DNA of 28,945 bases from a virus, in the IMG/VR virus record IMGVR_UViG_3300032006_002784, positions 1 through 28,945 of that record; one strand, written 5' to 3'. The translations under genes were made by a program, and so were the position numbers. This document shows positions 1 to 7,247 of this stretch, in pieces (the first letter of the stretch is position 1; every line of letters begins with the position of its first letter). The notes under the pieces are model-generated. The model searched no databases and was not told the DNA's origin. It was given only the letters and a program-made list of their open reading frames with translations.

Positions 1-1038
1 TCAGCCAGCCACTTCCATCTTCGCCCGCGTTTTGAGCCCGCCGTTGCCGTCCATGGTGTGTTCGGCTTCCCCGATCAGCCACTTTTCGCGGTCGATCTCC
101 GCCTTGAAGCCGCTGGTGGTGGCCTTCATGCCGGGGGCGATCAGGGCATCGCCCAGCGCCAGGGTGAGATCGAGCGAGGCGGCGGCGCGCTTCAGGCGAT
201 TGGTTTCGGCGGCGGCAGCGGCGCTGGCATCCGCCTCGCTGGCGTAAATGCGTTTCAGCCGCTTGCGGTTCTTGCCGCCGGCACCGGTCGTCTTGCGCGC
301 CGCCGCGCCGCGATCGTGCCATTGGGCCTCGGCACCATCCTGCCCCTGTTCGCGGGCGGAGCGGCGGTAGGCCGCCCTGCTGGTCCGCTGTCGATCGATG
401 ACCAAGGCGCCGATCGGCTTGCCGGTGGCCGTGGTGGTGGCGTTGATCGGCGCGAGGATGAGGCAGCCGCCCTTGACCGTGGCGACCGCATCATAGCGCC
501 GGCCAAGATCGCGCAGGAACTGCATGTCGCTCTTGTTGTGCTGTTCGGCCGCCGTGACGGTGGTGCCCGCGAGATCCGCATGGCAGCGCGGGGCAATACC
601 ATGATCGGCGGCAATCTGCCCGACGATGTCCGCCAGCGTGCGACCGGTCCAGGCACGCGTGCGGCGGGTGCGGAAGCTGCCCTTGAAATCGGCCGAATGG
701 GCGGTGATCGTCACGCGATCGGGCGGGCCGTCCCACGACACGTCATCGACGGTGAAAGCGCCCTTGTCGACCAGGCCGGGCGTTATGCCGGTGCCGCGGA
801 GCCATCCGATCCGCACCGTCAGCACCGCGCCTTCGGGCGGCAGGGCCAGCTTGCCATCATGATCGTGGACCACGATTTCGAGCGCATCCGCCTCTTCCCC
901 GCGCTTTTCCGTGAGGCGCAGCGAGAGCAGGCGCGGGGCGAGCTTGTCGGTCAGATCCTTGCCGGCGAGCATGACCTGCCACCCGGCGCGGGGCTGGACA
1001 TAGGCCTGCCCGTTGCTGCTGAGGGTGGTCGTTGCCAT
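1..1038 (-). CDS. D: Tail protein D, baseplate hub (late control protein D family)
   Basis: This protein matches the P2 gpD family, the gp27-like hub that joins tail tube and spike in contractile tails. It is 345 residues from the ATG at 1038, somewhat shorter than P2 gpD. The N-terminal half reads as typical gpD (VMLAGKDLT, then LTEKRGEEADALEI). An Ala/Lys-rich stretch around residues 240-285 precedes the C-terminal domain. The stop codon is bases 1-3, so the gene is complete. I chose the ATG at 1038 over the TTG just upstream because the U stop and this ATG overlap as TGATG, which implies translational coupling. It is the last visible gene of the V-W-FI-FII-E-T-U-D operon. In P2 the next gene would be ogr, which lies outside the window. 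Confidence 0.93.
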   Translation of the reverse strand: MATTTLSSNGQAYVQPRAGWQVMLAGKDLTDKLAPRLLSLRLTEKRGEEADALEIVVHDHDGKLALPPEGAVLTVRIGWLRGTGITPGLVDKGAFTVDDVSWDGPPDRVTITAHSADFKGSFRTRRTRAWTGRTLADIVGQIAADHGIAPRCHADLAGTTVTAAEQHNKSDMQFLRDLGRRYDAVATVKGGCLILAPINATTTATGKPIGALVIDRQRTSRAAYRRSAREQGQDGAEAQWHDRGAAARKTTGAGGKNRKRLKRIYASEADASAAAAAETNRLKRAAASLDLTLALGDALIAPGMKATTSGFKAEIDREKWLIGEAEHTMDGNGGLKTRAKMEVAG

Positions 1039-1412
1039 CAATCGACCCGCGCGAGCTCGATCGAAAAGGCATTGCGGCGGGCGATGCCTTCCTCTGTGAA
1101 GTTGTCCTTCTCCTCATCGATCCGTTCGATGGTGTAGGTGCCGATGACGTTGCCCAGACCATCGGCCAGCGGCCATGCTTCCCCTTCGTCCGCCATGCGC
1201 GCGAGGGTTTCGATGGCGAAGTAATCGCCCACCAGTTCCGGCACCAGCGTTCCCGTGATCGAAATGCGATCCTCACCGGGACCAAGGAACTGGCTGGCCG
1301 GGCGCGCGCCGAAACGGTCGCTGCGATCGTGCCGCCAATCGCGGCTGCGGCGCAGGCGATCGAACAGGGCGGAATCGGTCTCGAAAACGAACATGCCAAT
1401 GGCGGCAAGCAT
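1038..1412 (-). CDS. U: Tail protein U, tail terminator
   Basis: This 124-residue protein matches phage P2 gpU, thought to cap the tail tube at the head-proximal end. The start MLAAIGMFVFET followed by FDRLRRSRDWRH is characteristic of the family. A ribosome binding site AGGGGAA lies eight bases before the ATG and overlaps the TAG stop of the tape measure gene (1425-1427). Its own stop overlaps the ATG of D. The tight packing T-U-D is the P2 order. Confidence 0.92.
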   Translation of the reverse strand: MLAAIGMFVFETDSALFDRLRRSRDWRHDRSDRFGARPASQFLGPGEDRISITGTLVPELVGDYFAIETLARMADEGEAWPLADGLGNVIGTYTIERIDEEKDNFTEEGIARRNAFSIELARVD

Positions 1413-1424
1413 GGTGCAGTTCCC

Positions 1425-3698
1425 CTAGAAATCGTCCCCGAAGCCGCCCAGGCCGCGCCGCCGCTGTTCATCCTCGATCCGGCGCATCACGCGATCGGCC
1501 AGGGCATCGGCATCCTCGCCGGGCTGCTGGTGGATGTGGATCTCGAGCTTGAGCGGTGCCCGCGCGGTGGCGGACAGCGAGGACAGTCGCGCTGGCGCCA
1601 TGGCTGGGCCGGCGAGGGCGGGGCCGACGGAAGCCAGCATGGCGCCGCCGGTGAGTGCGCCGGCAGCCGGGCCGGCGCCTGGGTGCAACGCAGGCCCGGC
1701 CAAAGCCGGCGCGGCCAGCGCGAACGTGCCGGCGCCGGCCACACCGGCGGCAACCCTGCCGATCGCGCGCATGGGTTGCCGGCCGCCGCGATCGATGCCG
1801 AGCGCAAGGCCGCTGGTCATGAATCCGCCCATGGCCATGAACAGGCGTGAGGGGCTCTTGATGCCGAAGAAGTTCTTGAATGCGGCAACGCCGTTGCGGG
1901 CCACTTCGAGCAGGCGGTTGCGAAGGCCCATCGGATCGATCATCATCAGCAGGCCCTGCATCATGGCCGCGCCAGCGCCCTTCATCCATTCACCCGCACC
2001 GGACAGGATGCTCTTGATCCATTGCCAGCCCCGCTGGAAGGCGGCCCTGATCTTGTCCCAATTGGTATAGACGAGATAGGCGACCACGGCGATCGCCGCG
2101 CCGATGGCCACAATTGTCAGCACCACCGGGTTTGCCATCATCATGGCCCCGGCGCGCATCACGCCCTGGGCCAGAAACAGTGCCGCCATGCGCAGACCGC
2201 CGAAGGCGGAACTGGCCATTGTGAAGACGTTGCGCGCGGTGGCCACGGTGTTTAGCACCGTGCCGAAGCCGAACTGGAACGACCCGAGCGCGACCTTGCC
2301 GGCTATGAAGGCCGTGGCCAGCGTCATCAGTCCACTGGCCAGTTGCGGGTTGGCCTGCGCCCACTGGTTCGCGCGCTGGATCATACCGTTGATGGTGCCA
2401 AGGAAGGCGGAAGCCGAAGGCAGGAGCGTGGTGCCCAGCGTGATGGCAAGGGCGCTGGCGGTGCCCAGGAAGGATTGCCAGACGACCGAGGCATCCTGCG
2501 CCTCTCGCTGGGCGAAGGCCTGCGCGGTGGTGCCGCCCGATTGCGCGATCTGGGCGCGCATATCGCGATAGTCCTTCATGTTGAGGATCAGCGCGCGCAG
2601 GGCGGATTGCGCCTGCATGTCCTCCACCACGAAGCCCAGCTTCGACAGATCGCCGCCGAGCGCCTTGCTGGTGACATCGGCCAGCGCCTCCATGGGCGAC
2701 TTGCCTTCGGCATAGGCGCGTTTCAGCGCGGCGGGCAGATCGACACCGAACTTTTTCTGGAACGATGCGATCACGGTGGGCGAATTGATCTTGGCGAGAA
2801 GGTTCTGAACGTTGGTGGCGGCTTCTTCCGAAGTGCCGGACGCGCGGCGAGCGATCTGCAGCGCGGCGGTCAGGTCTGCGACCGCGCCAAGGCCGGACTG
2901 GCCCAGCGACTGCATCTGCGCGGTCAGGCCGGGGAAGTAGCGGGCCATGTCCTTCACTTCAAACGCGCCGGCATTGCCGCCCGCCGCCATGATATCGAGT
3001 GCGCGGCCGGTTTCCCCGATGCCGACCTTCAGGTTGTTGAGATTGGCGAATGCGGCGGCCGCACCATCGGCGATATCGACCTTGAACGCGGTGCCAAGCC
3101 GGCCGATCGACCCGATCATCAACTGCGCCTGGCGCGGATCGAGACCGAAGCCGGCCAGCGTATCGACCCCCGCGCGCATCGCTTCGGGCAACTGGTGCGC
3201 GGCATCGGCGGCCGCCATGATGTTGCGCGCCATGGCCTGCGTTTCCGCGTTGGACAGGTTGGCCTTTTGCTGGATGTCCACCATGCCGCTGGAGAAATCC
3301 ATGGCGGCCTTGCCCGCCAGGACGATGGGGGCGGCAAGACCGATGCCGCCAGCGACATTGGCGGCGCCGCTGGACTGCAGCGCGCCGCCACGTGCCGCGA
3401 TGCGCGCGGTATCGCCCTTGAAGGCGTTGACGCGCTTCTGCTTTTCGATCTGGGTATTCACCCTGGCAAGCTGGGCGGCGAGATCCCTTTCCTTTTCAGC
3501 CAGGTGGGCGAGGTTCCCGGTGCCGCCGGCGATAGCGGCGGCCACGTCCTTCATCTGGCCCTTGAGATCGCCTGCCTGCCGGTTGAGACCGCGCAATGCC
3601 TGATCGCCGGATTTGCCCAGCCCGATCATGTTGCGCAGCGCGCCGGAGAGCTTGTCGTCTCCCAGGAACTGCACGATCAGGCTAAGCTTGTTGTCCAT
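1425..3698 (-). CDS. T: Tail tape measure protein T
   Basis: This 757-residue protein is the tape measure, which sets tail length and is ejected with the DNA. It is slightly shorter than I recall for P2 gpT (about 815 residues), so the tail may be a little shorter. Residues from about 40 to 85 are Lys/Glu/Gln-rich and probably coiled coil. The region around 100-330 resembles the TP901-type core domain. A hydrophobic segment near residues 520-550 (VVLTIVAIGAAIAVVAYLVY) is typical of tape measures. The C-terminus is Ala/Gly-rich and ends with a charged helix. A GGAG ribosome binding site precedes the ATG. It lies directly downstream of E/E', the expected position, since its chaperones are encoded just upstream. 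Confidence 0.93.
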   Translation of the reverse strand: MDNKLSLIVQFLGDDKLSGALRNMIGLGKSGDQALRGLNRQAGDLKGQMKDVAAAIAGGTGNLAHLAEKERDLAAQLARVNTQIEKQKRVNAFKGDTARIAARGGALQSSGAANVAGGIGLAAPIVLAGKAAMDFSSGMVDIQQKANLSNAETQAMARNIMAAADAAHQLPEAMRAGVDTLAGFGLDPRQAQLMIGSIGRLGTAFKVDIADGAAAAFANLNNLKVGIGETGRALDIMAAGGNAGAFEVKDMARYFPGLTAQMQSLGQSGLGAVADLTAALQIARRASGTSEEAATNVQNLLAKINSPTVIASFQKKFGVDLPAALKRAYAEGKSPMEALADVTSKALGGDLSKLGFVVEDMQAQSALRALILNMKDYRDMRAQIAQSGGTTAQAFAQREAQDASVVWQSFLGTASALAITLGTTLLPSASAFLGTINGMIQRANQWAQANPQLASGLMTLATAFIAGKVALGSFQFGFGTVLNTVATARNVFTMASSAFGGLRMAALFLAQGVMRAGAMMMANPVVLTIVAIGAAIAVVAYLVYTNWDKIRAAFQRGWQWIKSILSGAGEWMKGAGAAMMQGLLMMIDPMGLRNRLLEVARNGVAAFKNFFGIKSPSRLFMAMGGFMTSGLALGIDRGGRQPMRAIGRVAAGVAGAGTFALAAPALAGPALHPGAGPAAGALTGGAMLASVGPALAGPAMAPARLSSLSATARAPLKLEIHIHQQPGEDADALADRVMRRIEDEQRRRGLGGFGDDF

Positions 3699-3716
3699 CG
3701 TCCGCGCTCCGCCGCC

Positions 3717-3845
3717 CTATTCCTGCCCCTGCATCCTGTTCCAGCGCGCGACGGCGAGGCGGCGCCAGCGGCAGAGTTCGAAAAAATCCATCGCCAGCAG
3801 ATCGGCGATTGGCCAATGGAACACCGCCGCGATATCGGCGATCAT
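3717..3845 (-). CDS. E': GpE' (P2 GpE family), -1 frameshift extension of the tail chaperone
   Basis: This short frame encodes MIADIAAVFHWPIADLLAMD and continues to a 42-residue protein ending RMQGQE. The core motif, hydrophobic-FHWP followed by Leu-rich and CRWRR, is that of the small P2 GpE family, often annotated as a free-standing protein. The reading frame stays open upstream of this ATG and is -1 relative to E across a G GGG GGC heptamer (3863-3869). The likely product is therefore an E-E' fusion of about 174 residues, analogous to P2 E+E' and lambda G-GT. Independent initiation at 3845 is possible, but I see no convincing ribosome binding site. It sits between E and the tape measure. 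Confidence 0.85.
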   Translation of the reverse strand: MIADIAAVFHWPIADLLAMDFFELCRWRRLAVARWNRMQGQE

Positions 3846-3856
3846 GGCATCGACGT

Positions 3857-4240
3857 TCAGCCGCCCCCCATCTGCGCCAGTGCCGCCTTGATCGACGGCG
3901 GCAGAAAAAAACCGCGCACGGTGCCCGCCACTTCCATCAGATCTTCGGTGGAGAGCATTTCCGCTTCCTGCGTGGTGATGAACGGCGTGGCGATGCGCGG
4001 GACGACGGTGAGCAGCGCGTCCACGTTCCCGGCAAACAGGTCTTCCACTTTCAGCCCACCGCGCAGATCCCCGGCGCGGGGCTTTTTGAGAAGAAGCTTG
4101 TCGATGACCTGGCCGGACTTGCGCTCGATTGGTTCCATCAGCGTGATCATGGCGGAGGAGGACGATGGCGTGGGCTCTACGGAAGGAGCAGCTGCGATCG
4201 GCGGCGTTGCGGCATTCGTTGGCGTTTCCGGGATTTCCAT
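3857..4240 (-). CDS. E: Tail assembly chaperone E
   Basis: This 127-residue protein matches the P2 gpE-type tail assembly chaperone that coats the tape measure during tail assembly. The first 35 residues are Pro/Ala/Ser-rich and look disordered. The conserved part begins near ITLMEPIERKSGQVIDKLLL and includes LRGGLKVEDLFAG. I chose the ATG at 4240 because AAGGA lies seven bases upstream, although the frame stays open as far as 4390. It is expressed as a short form ending at 3857 and probably as a longer -1 frameshift product. Confidence 0.88.
   Translation of the reverse strand: MEIPETPTNAATPPIAAAPSVEPTPSSSSAMITLMEPIERKSGQVIDKLLLKKPRAGDLRGGLKVEDLFAGNVDALLTVVPRIATPFITTQEAEMLSTEDLMEVAGTVRGFFLPPSIKAALAQMGGG
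3863..3869 (-). other. Programmed -1 ribosomal frameshift site (slippery G GGG GGC)
   Basis: Read on the minus strand, the E frame is ATG GGG GGC GGC TGA. The heptamer G GGG GGC fits the X XXY YYZ rule. Slipping back one base gives GGG CGG CTG and runs without a stop into the FHWP-containing GpE frame. The E stop codon lies two codons after the heptamer, so the window for slipping is short. P2 and most tailed phages use the same strategy to make two forms of the tape-measure chaperone. Confidence 0.82.
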
Positions 4241-4279
4241 GGCGGGTTCCTTGGGCGGGATTGTGCAGGTCTGGTTCTC

Positions 4280-4310
4280 CCTCCCGGCGCCCGCCACTGT
4301 CGCCGGGAGG
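4280..4310 (-). other. GC-rich perfect hairpin downstream of the tail tube gene
   Basis: CCTCCCGGCG (4280-4289) is the exact reverse complement of CGCCGGGAGG (4301-4310), giving a 10-bp stem with an 11-base loop. It lies 34 bases after the FII stop and 40 bases before the E start. No T-run follows on either strand, so it is not a classical intrinsic terminator. It may protect the 3' end of the tube mRNA or partly attenuate transcription. Confidence 0.5.
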
Positions 4311-4343
4311 AAGCTGGTGCGGGGCGCGGGCGCGCCCGAACCG

Positions 4344-4853
4344 TCAGGCGCCGATGGCGGCGCGGATCTCCGCGCGGCGATCGATGCCAAAAACCTTGAA
4401 GATACCGGCGACGAGATCGATCTCGATCCAGTCCACGCCGTCGACCGTTAGCTTGTAGTAGCTGCAGGCCATCTTGTACTTGTGCTGGGTATCGTCGCCC
4501 GGCTTGGCGTTGCCGAAATCAACCTCGGCATAGCGGCCCAGCACCACGATCTCGACCGCCTGGACGTCTCCGGTGGTATCGTCCTGATAAGCGCCGGCAA
4601 AGCGGCCCAGCCCGGCGTTGTGTGTGGCCGCGCCGAAGCTGCGCAGGGCCGAAGCGATCAGACCGCCGATCGTGAATTCGAGTTCCAGCTTATCGAGCCC
4701 CATATCGATCGGGACGGGGCCAAGCATGCCGCCGCCGCGCCAATCCTCGAACTTGATCATCAGCTTGGGAACGGTGACTTCGGCGGCTTCACCCCGGTGG
4801 TCGTTGCCATCGAGGTAGAGCCCCATATCCTTGAGCTTGGAAGGGAAACCCAT
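4344..4853 (-). CDS. FII: Major tail tube protein FII
   Basis: This 169-residue protein matches P2 FII, the tail tube subunit, and is close to the P2 length. The opening GFPSKLKDMGLYLDGN and the mid-region GGMLGPVPIDMGLDKLE are typical. It stacks into the inner tube surrounded by FI sheath. AGGAGA lies upstream of the ATG at ideal spacing, consistent with very high expression. FII follows FI by 14 bases. A strong hairpin lies just after the gene. Confidence 0.93.
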   Translation of the reverse strand: MGFPSKLKDMGLYLDGNDHRGEAAEVTVPKLMIKFEDWRGGGMLGPVPIDMGLDKLELEFTIGGLIASALRSFGAATHNAGLGRFAGAYQDDTTGDVQAVEIVVLGRYAEVDFGNAKPGDDTQHKYKMACSYYKLTVDGVDWIEIDLVAGIFKVFGIDRRAEIRAAIGA

Positions 4854-4867
4854 CGTGCTGTCTCCTG

Positions 4868-5998
4868 TCAGGCGGCGATCTGCGCGGCGAAATCGCGGTA
4901 GTAGCGGTCGGTGATGCGCTGGTTCAGCGTGAGCCCTTCGAGCGGGGCGGCAGGCGTGAAATCGTAGTCGATCACCAGCTTGCCGGCGGCGAGATCGGTT
5001 TCGCTGTTGAGCGCCGGATCGAACCAGGCGCGCGCGCCGATCAGCCGGTTGCCTACCGTGAGGGTGCGGAAGCGCGCGTTGATCGTTTCCAGCATGTCCT
5101 TGACCAGGCGCGCGGTCAGCGGCTTGTCCACGGCCCAGATGAGGCCGTTGGCGATTTCATCCTGCAGGATCTGCGAGGTGCGAACCGCGCTTTCGAATGC
5201 CCAGGGGCCGGTTTCGGCGCAAGTGCGGTTGCCCCAGAAGACGAAGCCCGTGGGAAGGCGGACCATGGTGACGATGCCGGCCGCGTTGAGCGTGGAGACA
5301 TCGGTGGTTTCGTCCTGGATGTCGAAGAACAGGTCCTTTGAAATGCCCGAAACGCCGGCAACCGCCACGTTGGACAACGTCTTGTGCCAGCCTTCGGTCT
5401 CATCGATCAGCGCGCGCATGCCCAGGGCGCGCGCCACGGCGTCACCGGGGAAGGCACTGGTCCAGTCGGGCCAAATCAGGGAAAGTTCGCGCTGGGCGAA
5501 GAGGGCGCGATAGGTGAGGACATCGGCAATGGTATCGCCCACGGCGCGCGCATAGGCACGGCCACGCAGCCGCGCGGCAACGATGGCCAGGGCGGTGGTG
5601 ACCGCCTGGTTGTCGAGCCCCGGCGCGCCGATGATGCGCGGGCGAAGCCCGGTACGCGCTTCTGCGGCCAGCAATGCCTGCATGCCGGAATAATCGGCTA
5701 TATTGCCCACGACCAGGTCATCCTGATCGGCGGCATCGGCATCGGCGGCAACGCGCACAAGCACAACCTGGGGGCTGACCTGATCGTTGATCGCCTCGAG
5801 CGCGGCGGGCAACGTGCCGGTGGCACCGATGCTGGCCAGGGCACGGCGCACATCGGTGAAGGGGACCGCCGTATCGAGCGGGAAATCGGCGGCGGCGGCA
5901 TCGGGTGCCGTTCCGACCAGACCGATTACGGCGGAGGCGGCGGCCGAGATGGTGCGCGCACCGGTGACAAGCAGATTGGTCTTGATGCCGTGCAACAT
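4868..5998 (-). CDS. FI: Tail sheath protein FI
   Basis: This 376-residue protein matches the phage tail sheath family (P2 FI, about 396 residues), the contractile outer cylinder. The start MLHGIKTNLLVTGARTI, the GLVGTAP motif and the C-terminal segment with LEGLTLNQRITDRYY are conserved sheath features. AGGAG precedes the ATG by seven bases. The gene lies between W and FII. In P2, FI-FII begin a separate operon, but I see no late-promoter dyad upstream of 5998. Here it is probably transcribed from the promoter upstream of V. Confidence 0.95.
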   Translation of the reverse strand: MLHGIKTNLLVTGARTISAAASAVIGLVGTAPDAAAADFPLDTAVPFTDVRRALASIGATGTLPAALEAINDQVSPQVVLVRVAADADAADQDDLVVGNIADYSGMQALLAAEARTGLRPRIIGAPGLDNQAVTTALAIVAARLRGRAYARAVGDTIADVLTYRALFAQRELSLIWPDWTSAFPGDAVARALGMRALIDETEGWHKTLSNVAVAGVSGISKDLFFDIQDETTDVSTLNAAGIVTMVRLPTGFVFWGNRTCAETGPWAFESAVRTSQILQDEIANGLIWAVDKPLTARLVKDMLETINARFRTLTVGNRLIGARAWFDPALNSETDLAAGKLVIDYDFTPAAPLEGLTLNQRITDRYYRDFAAQIAA

Positions 5999-6008
5999 GG
6001 CGCAGCTC

Positions 6009-6365
6009 CTATCGGTTCAACGGGATGGTCAGGCGGGTGAGCGTGTTGCCGGCGAGGTTGCGGCGGCGGGCCAGGATGGTGACGGCGGTCAGCCCGGTGG
6101 CGAGTTCACCGGTGTAGGTTACGCCCTGCACGGCAATGCGCGGCTCCCAGCGCGCCAGGGCAATCGCGATGGCCATGGTGCAGAGCATCAGCGTGGCGCG
6201 GTGCAGGGGCTGATCGAGCAGTTGCAGGAACAGGCAACCGTAATCGCGGTTCATCGGGCGTGAGCCGATCGGCGTTGTCACGATGTCAGCCACCGACTGG
6301 CCAAGGTGGTCATCGCCCGCCAGCGCCTTCCCGGTTGCGCGGTCCATGCCGGTCAGACTGGTCAT
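6009..6365 (-). CDS. W: Baseplate wedge protein W (gp25-like)
   Basis: This 118-residue protein matches P2 gpW and T4 gp25, the wedge component that nucleates the sheath. The stretch TPIGSRPMNRDYG (residues 31-43) and the EPR motif at residues 74-76 (RWEPRI) are hallmarks of the family. The EPR loop contacts the first sheath ring. The ATG overlaps the V stop as ATGA, so W is translationally coupled to V. Confidence 0.94.
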   Translation of the reverse strand: MTSLTGMDRATGKALAGDDHLGQSVADIVTTPIGSRPMNRDYGCLFLQLLDQPLHRATLMLCTMAIAIALARWEPRIAVQGVTYTGELATGLTAVTILARRRNLAGNTLTRLTIPLNR

Positions 6366-6892
6366 AGCGGCGTACCCGTCTGGCTGCTGCCGCCCTGGAC
6401 ACCGCCATGTTTGTGGTCTTTTAGGCTCTTGCCTGCGCCGATCACATCCTCGTCACCCGTCACAGTGCCGGAGGCGGAAAGGTCGCCTTCGACCGTCACG
6501 TTCGCGCGAACGGACACCGTGCCGCCATCGGGCAAAGCGAGTGCCAGTTCGTGCGCTTCGGGATCGTAGGACAAGGTGGCGCCATCGCTGAACCGGACGA
6601 GCGCGCGCGGATCAGACGCCGGCAGGGGGAAGGCGTCGCAAGCCACGCCGCCGAGCGCTATGGCGGCACCGATATCGCCCGCCGGGCAAAGAAGCATCAC
6701 CTGTTCGCCCACAGCCGGGGGCAGCCAGATACGGATTGCGCCCAGGCGCGGCGCGATCCAGCGGATCGGAGGGGTTTCGACGCCATCGTCGATCCGGACC
6801 GTGCAGGTACCGCCCGCAAGATCGATCGCACTGACAACGCCATAGCGGATCAGTTCGTCGGGATCGGTCGGGTGGTCTTCGGGCGTTCGCAT
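6362..6892 (-). CDS. V: Baseplate spike protein V
   Basis: This 176-residue protein matches P2 gpV, the membrane-piercing trimeric spike. An N-terminal OB-like domain (about 20-95, with PPAVGEQVMLLCPAGD) is followed by a beta-helix-like repetitive stretch. The C-terminus carries DHKHGG, with the HxH pair H160/H162, then ends TGTPL. In P2 the HxH histidines of three chains bind the iron ion at the spike tip. The frame extends upstream to 6976, but the alignable protein starts at the ATG at 6892. No Shine-Dalgarno sequence precedes it. The centre of the late-promoter dyad lies 56 bp upstream, so the message may be leaderless. Confidence 0.92.
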   Translation of the reverse strand: MRTPEDHPTDPDELIRYGVVSAIDLAGGTCTVRIDDGVETPPIRWIAPRLGAIRIWLPPAVGEQVMLLCPAGDIGAAIALGGVACDAFPLPASDPRALVRFSDGATLSYDPEAHELALALPDGGTVSVRANVTVEGDLSASGTVTGDEDVIGAGKSLKDHKHGGVQGGSSQTGTPL

Positions 6893-6933
6893 GAGCGCAC
6901 CAGACACGGGCCGCGCGGCCTTCGCCAGGGGGC

Positions 6934-6962
6934 CGCGTTGTGCCCCCGGCAGGGACAACGCG
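6934..6962. promoter_or_regulatory. Late-promoter dyad 1 (Ogr/Delta-type site) upstream of V
   Basis: CGCGTTGT (6934-6941), 13 bases, then ACAACGCG (6955-6962) form a perfect 8-bp inverted repeat. The centre is 56 bp from the V start codon. Two further copies with the same arms and the same spacing lie at 10252 and 19390. P2-family late promoters carry an Ogr/Delta zinc-finger activator site of the form TGT-N12-ACA centred near -55. Here the spacing is TGT-N13-ACA. Confidence 0.7.
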
Positions 6963-6990
6963 GGCGTTTCCCGCAAACAGTGGAAGAGGC

Positions 6991-7224
6991 CTATTCAGGA
7001 GAAGAGGCTTCGGAATCAGCCGGATTGACGATTACACCGATCGCGATCTTGTGTTCCACGCCGGTCGCGACCTCCGCCACGCGGGCCTCGGTGGCGGCCT
7101 TGTCGTATTTTCCGGCCTCGGTGAGGCAGGCGTTGACCGCGCGGCGATGGGTGACCCCGGCATGGACGAACGTGACGGCGACAGTGCCGGCCTTCGCATC
7201 AAATTTGCCGATGGTGGTTTTCAT
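6991..7224 (-). CDS. Small phage protein of unknown function (77 aa)
   Basis: This 77-residue protein starts with a good ribosome binding site (AAGGAA, seven bases before the ATG). I do not recognise it. It begins MKTTIGKFDAKAGTVAVTFV and ends with an acidic tail (DSEASSPE). The stretch VTHRRAVNACLTEAGKYDKA is helical in character. No signal peptide or membrane segment is visible. It follows the tail fibre gene by 23 bases, in the place where other P2-like phages carry the tail fibre assembly chaperone (G). It could be part of the J-I-H operon and assist fibre assembly, but it shows no clear similarity to gpG. Confidence 0.65.
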   Translation of the reverse strand: MKTTIGKFDAKAGTVAVTFVHAGVTHRRAVNACLTEAGKYDKAATEARVAEVATGVEHKIAIGVIVNPADSEASSPE

Positions 7225-7247
7225 GACGGGTTCCTTCGCGATGGAGA

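Noticed and set aside
58-4451. Long plus-strand frames opposite the tail genes (for example 2343-4451 and 58-1137)
   Set aside because: They are antisense frames over well-recognised D, U, T and E genes in GC-rich DNA. Their translations are Gly/Arg/His-rich with no family resemblance.
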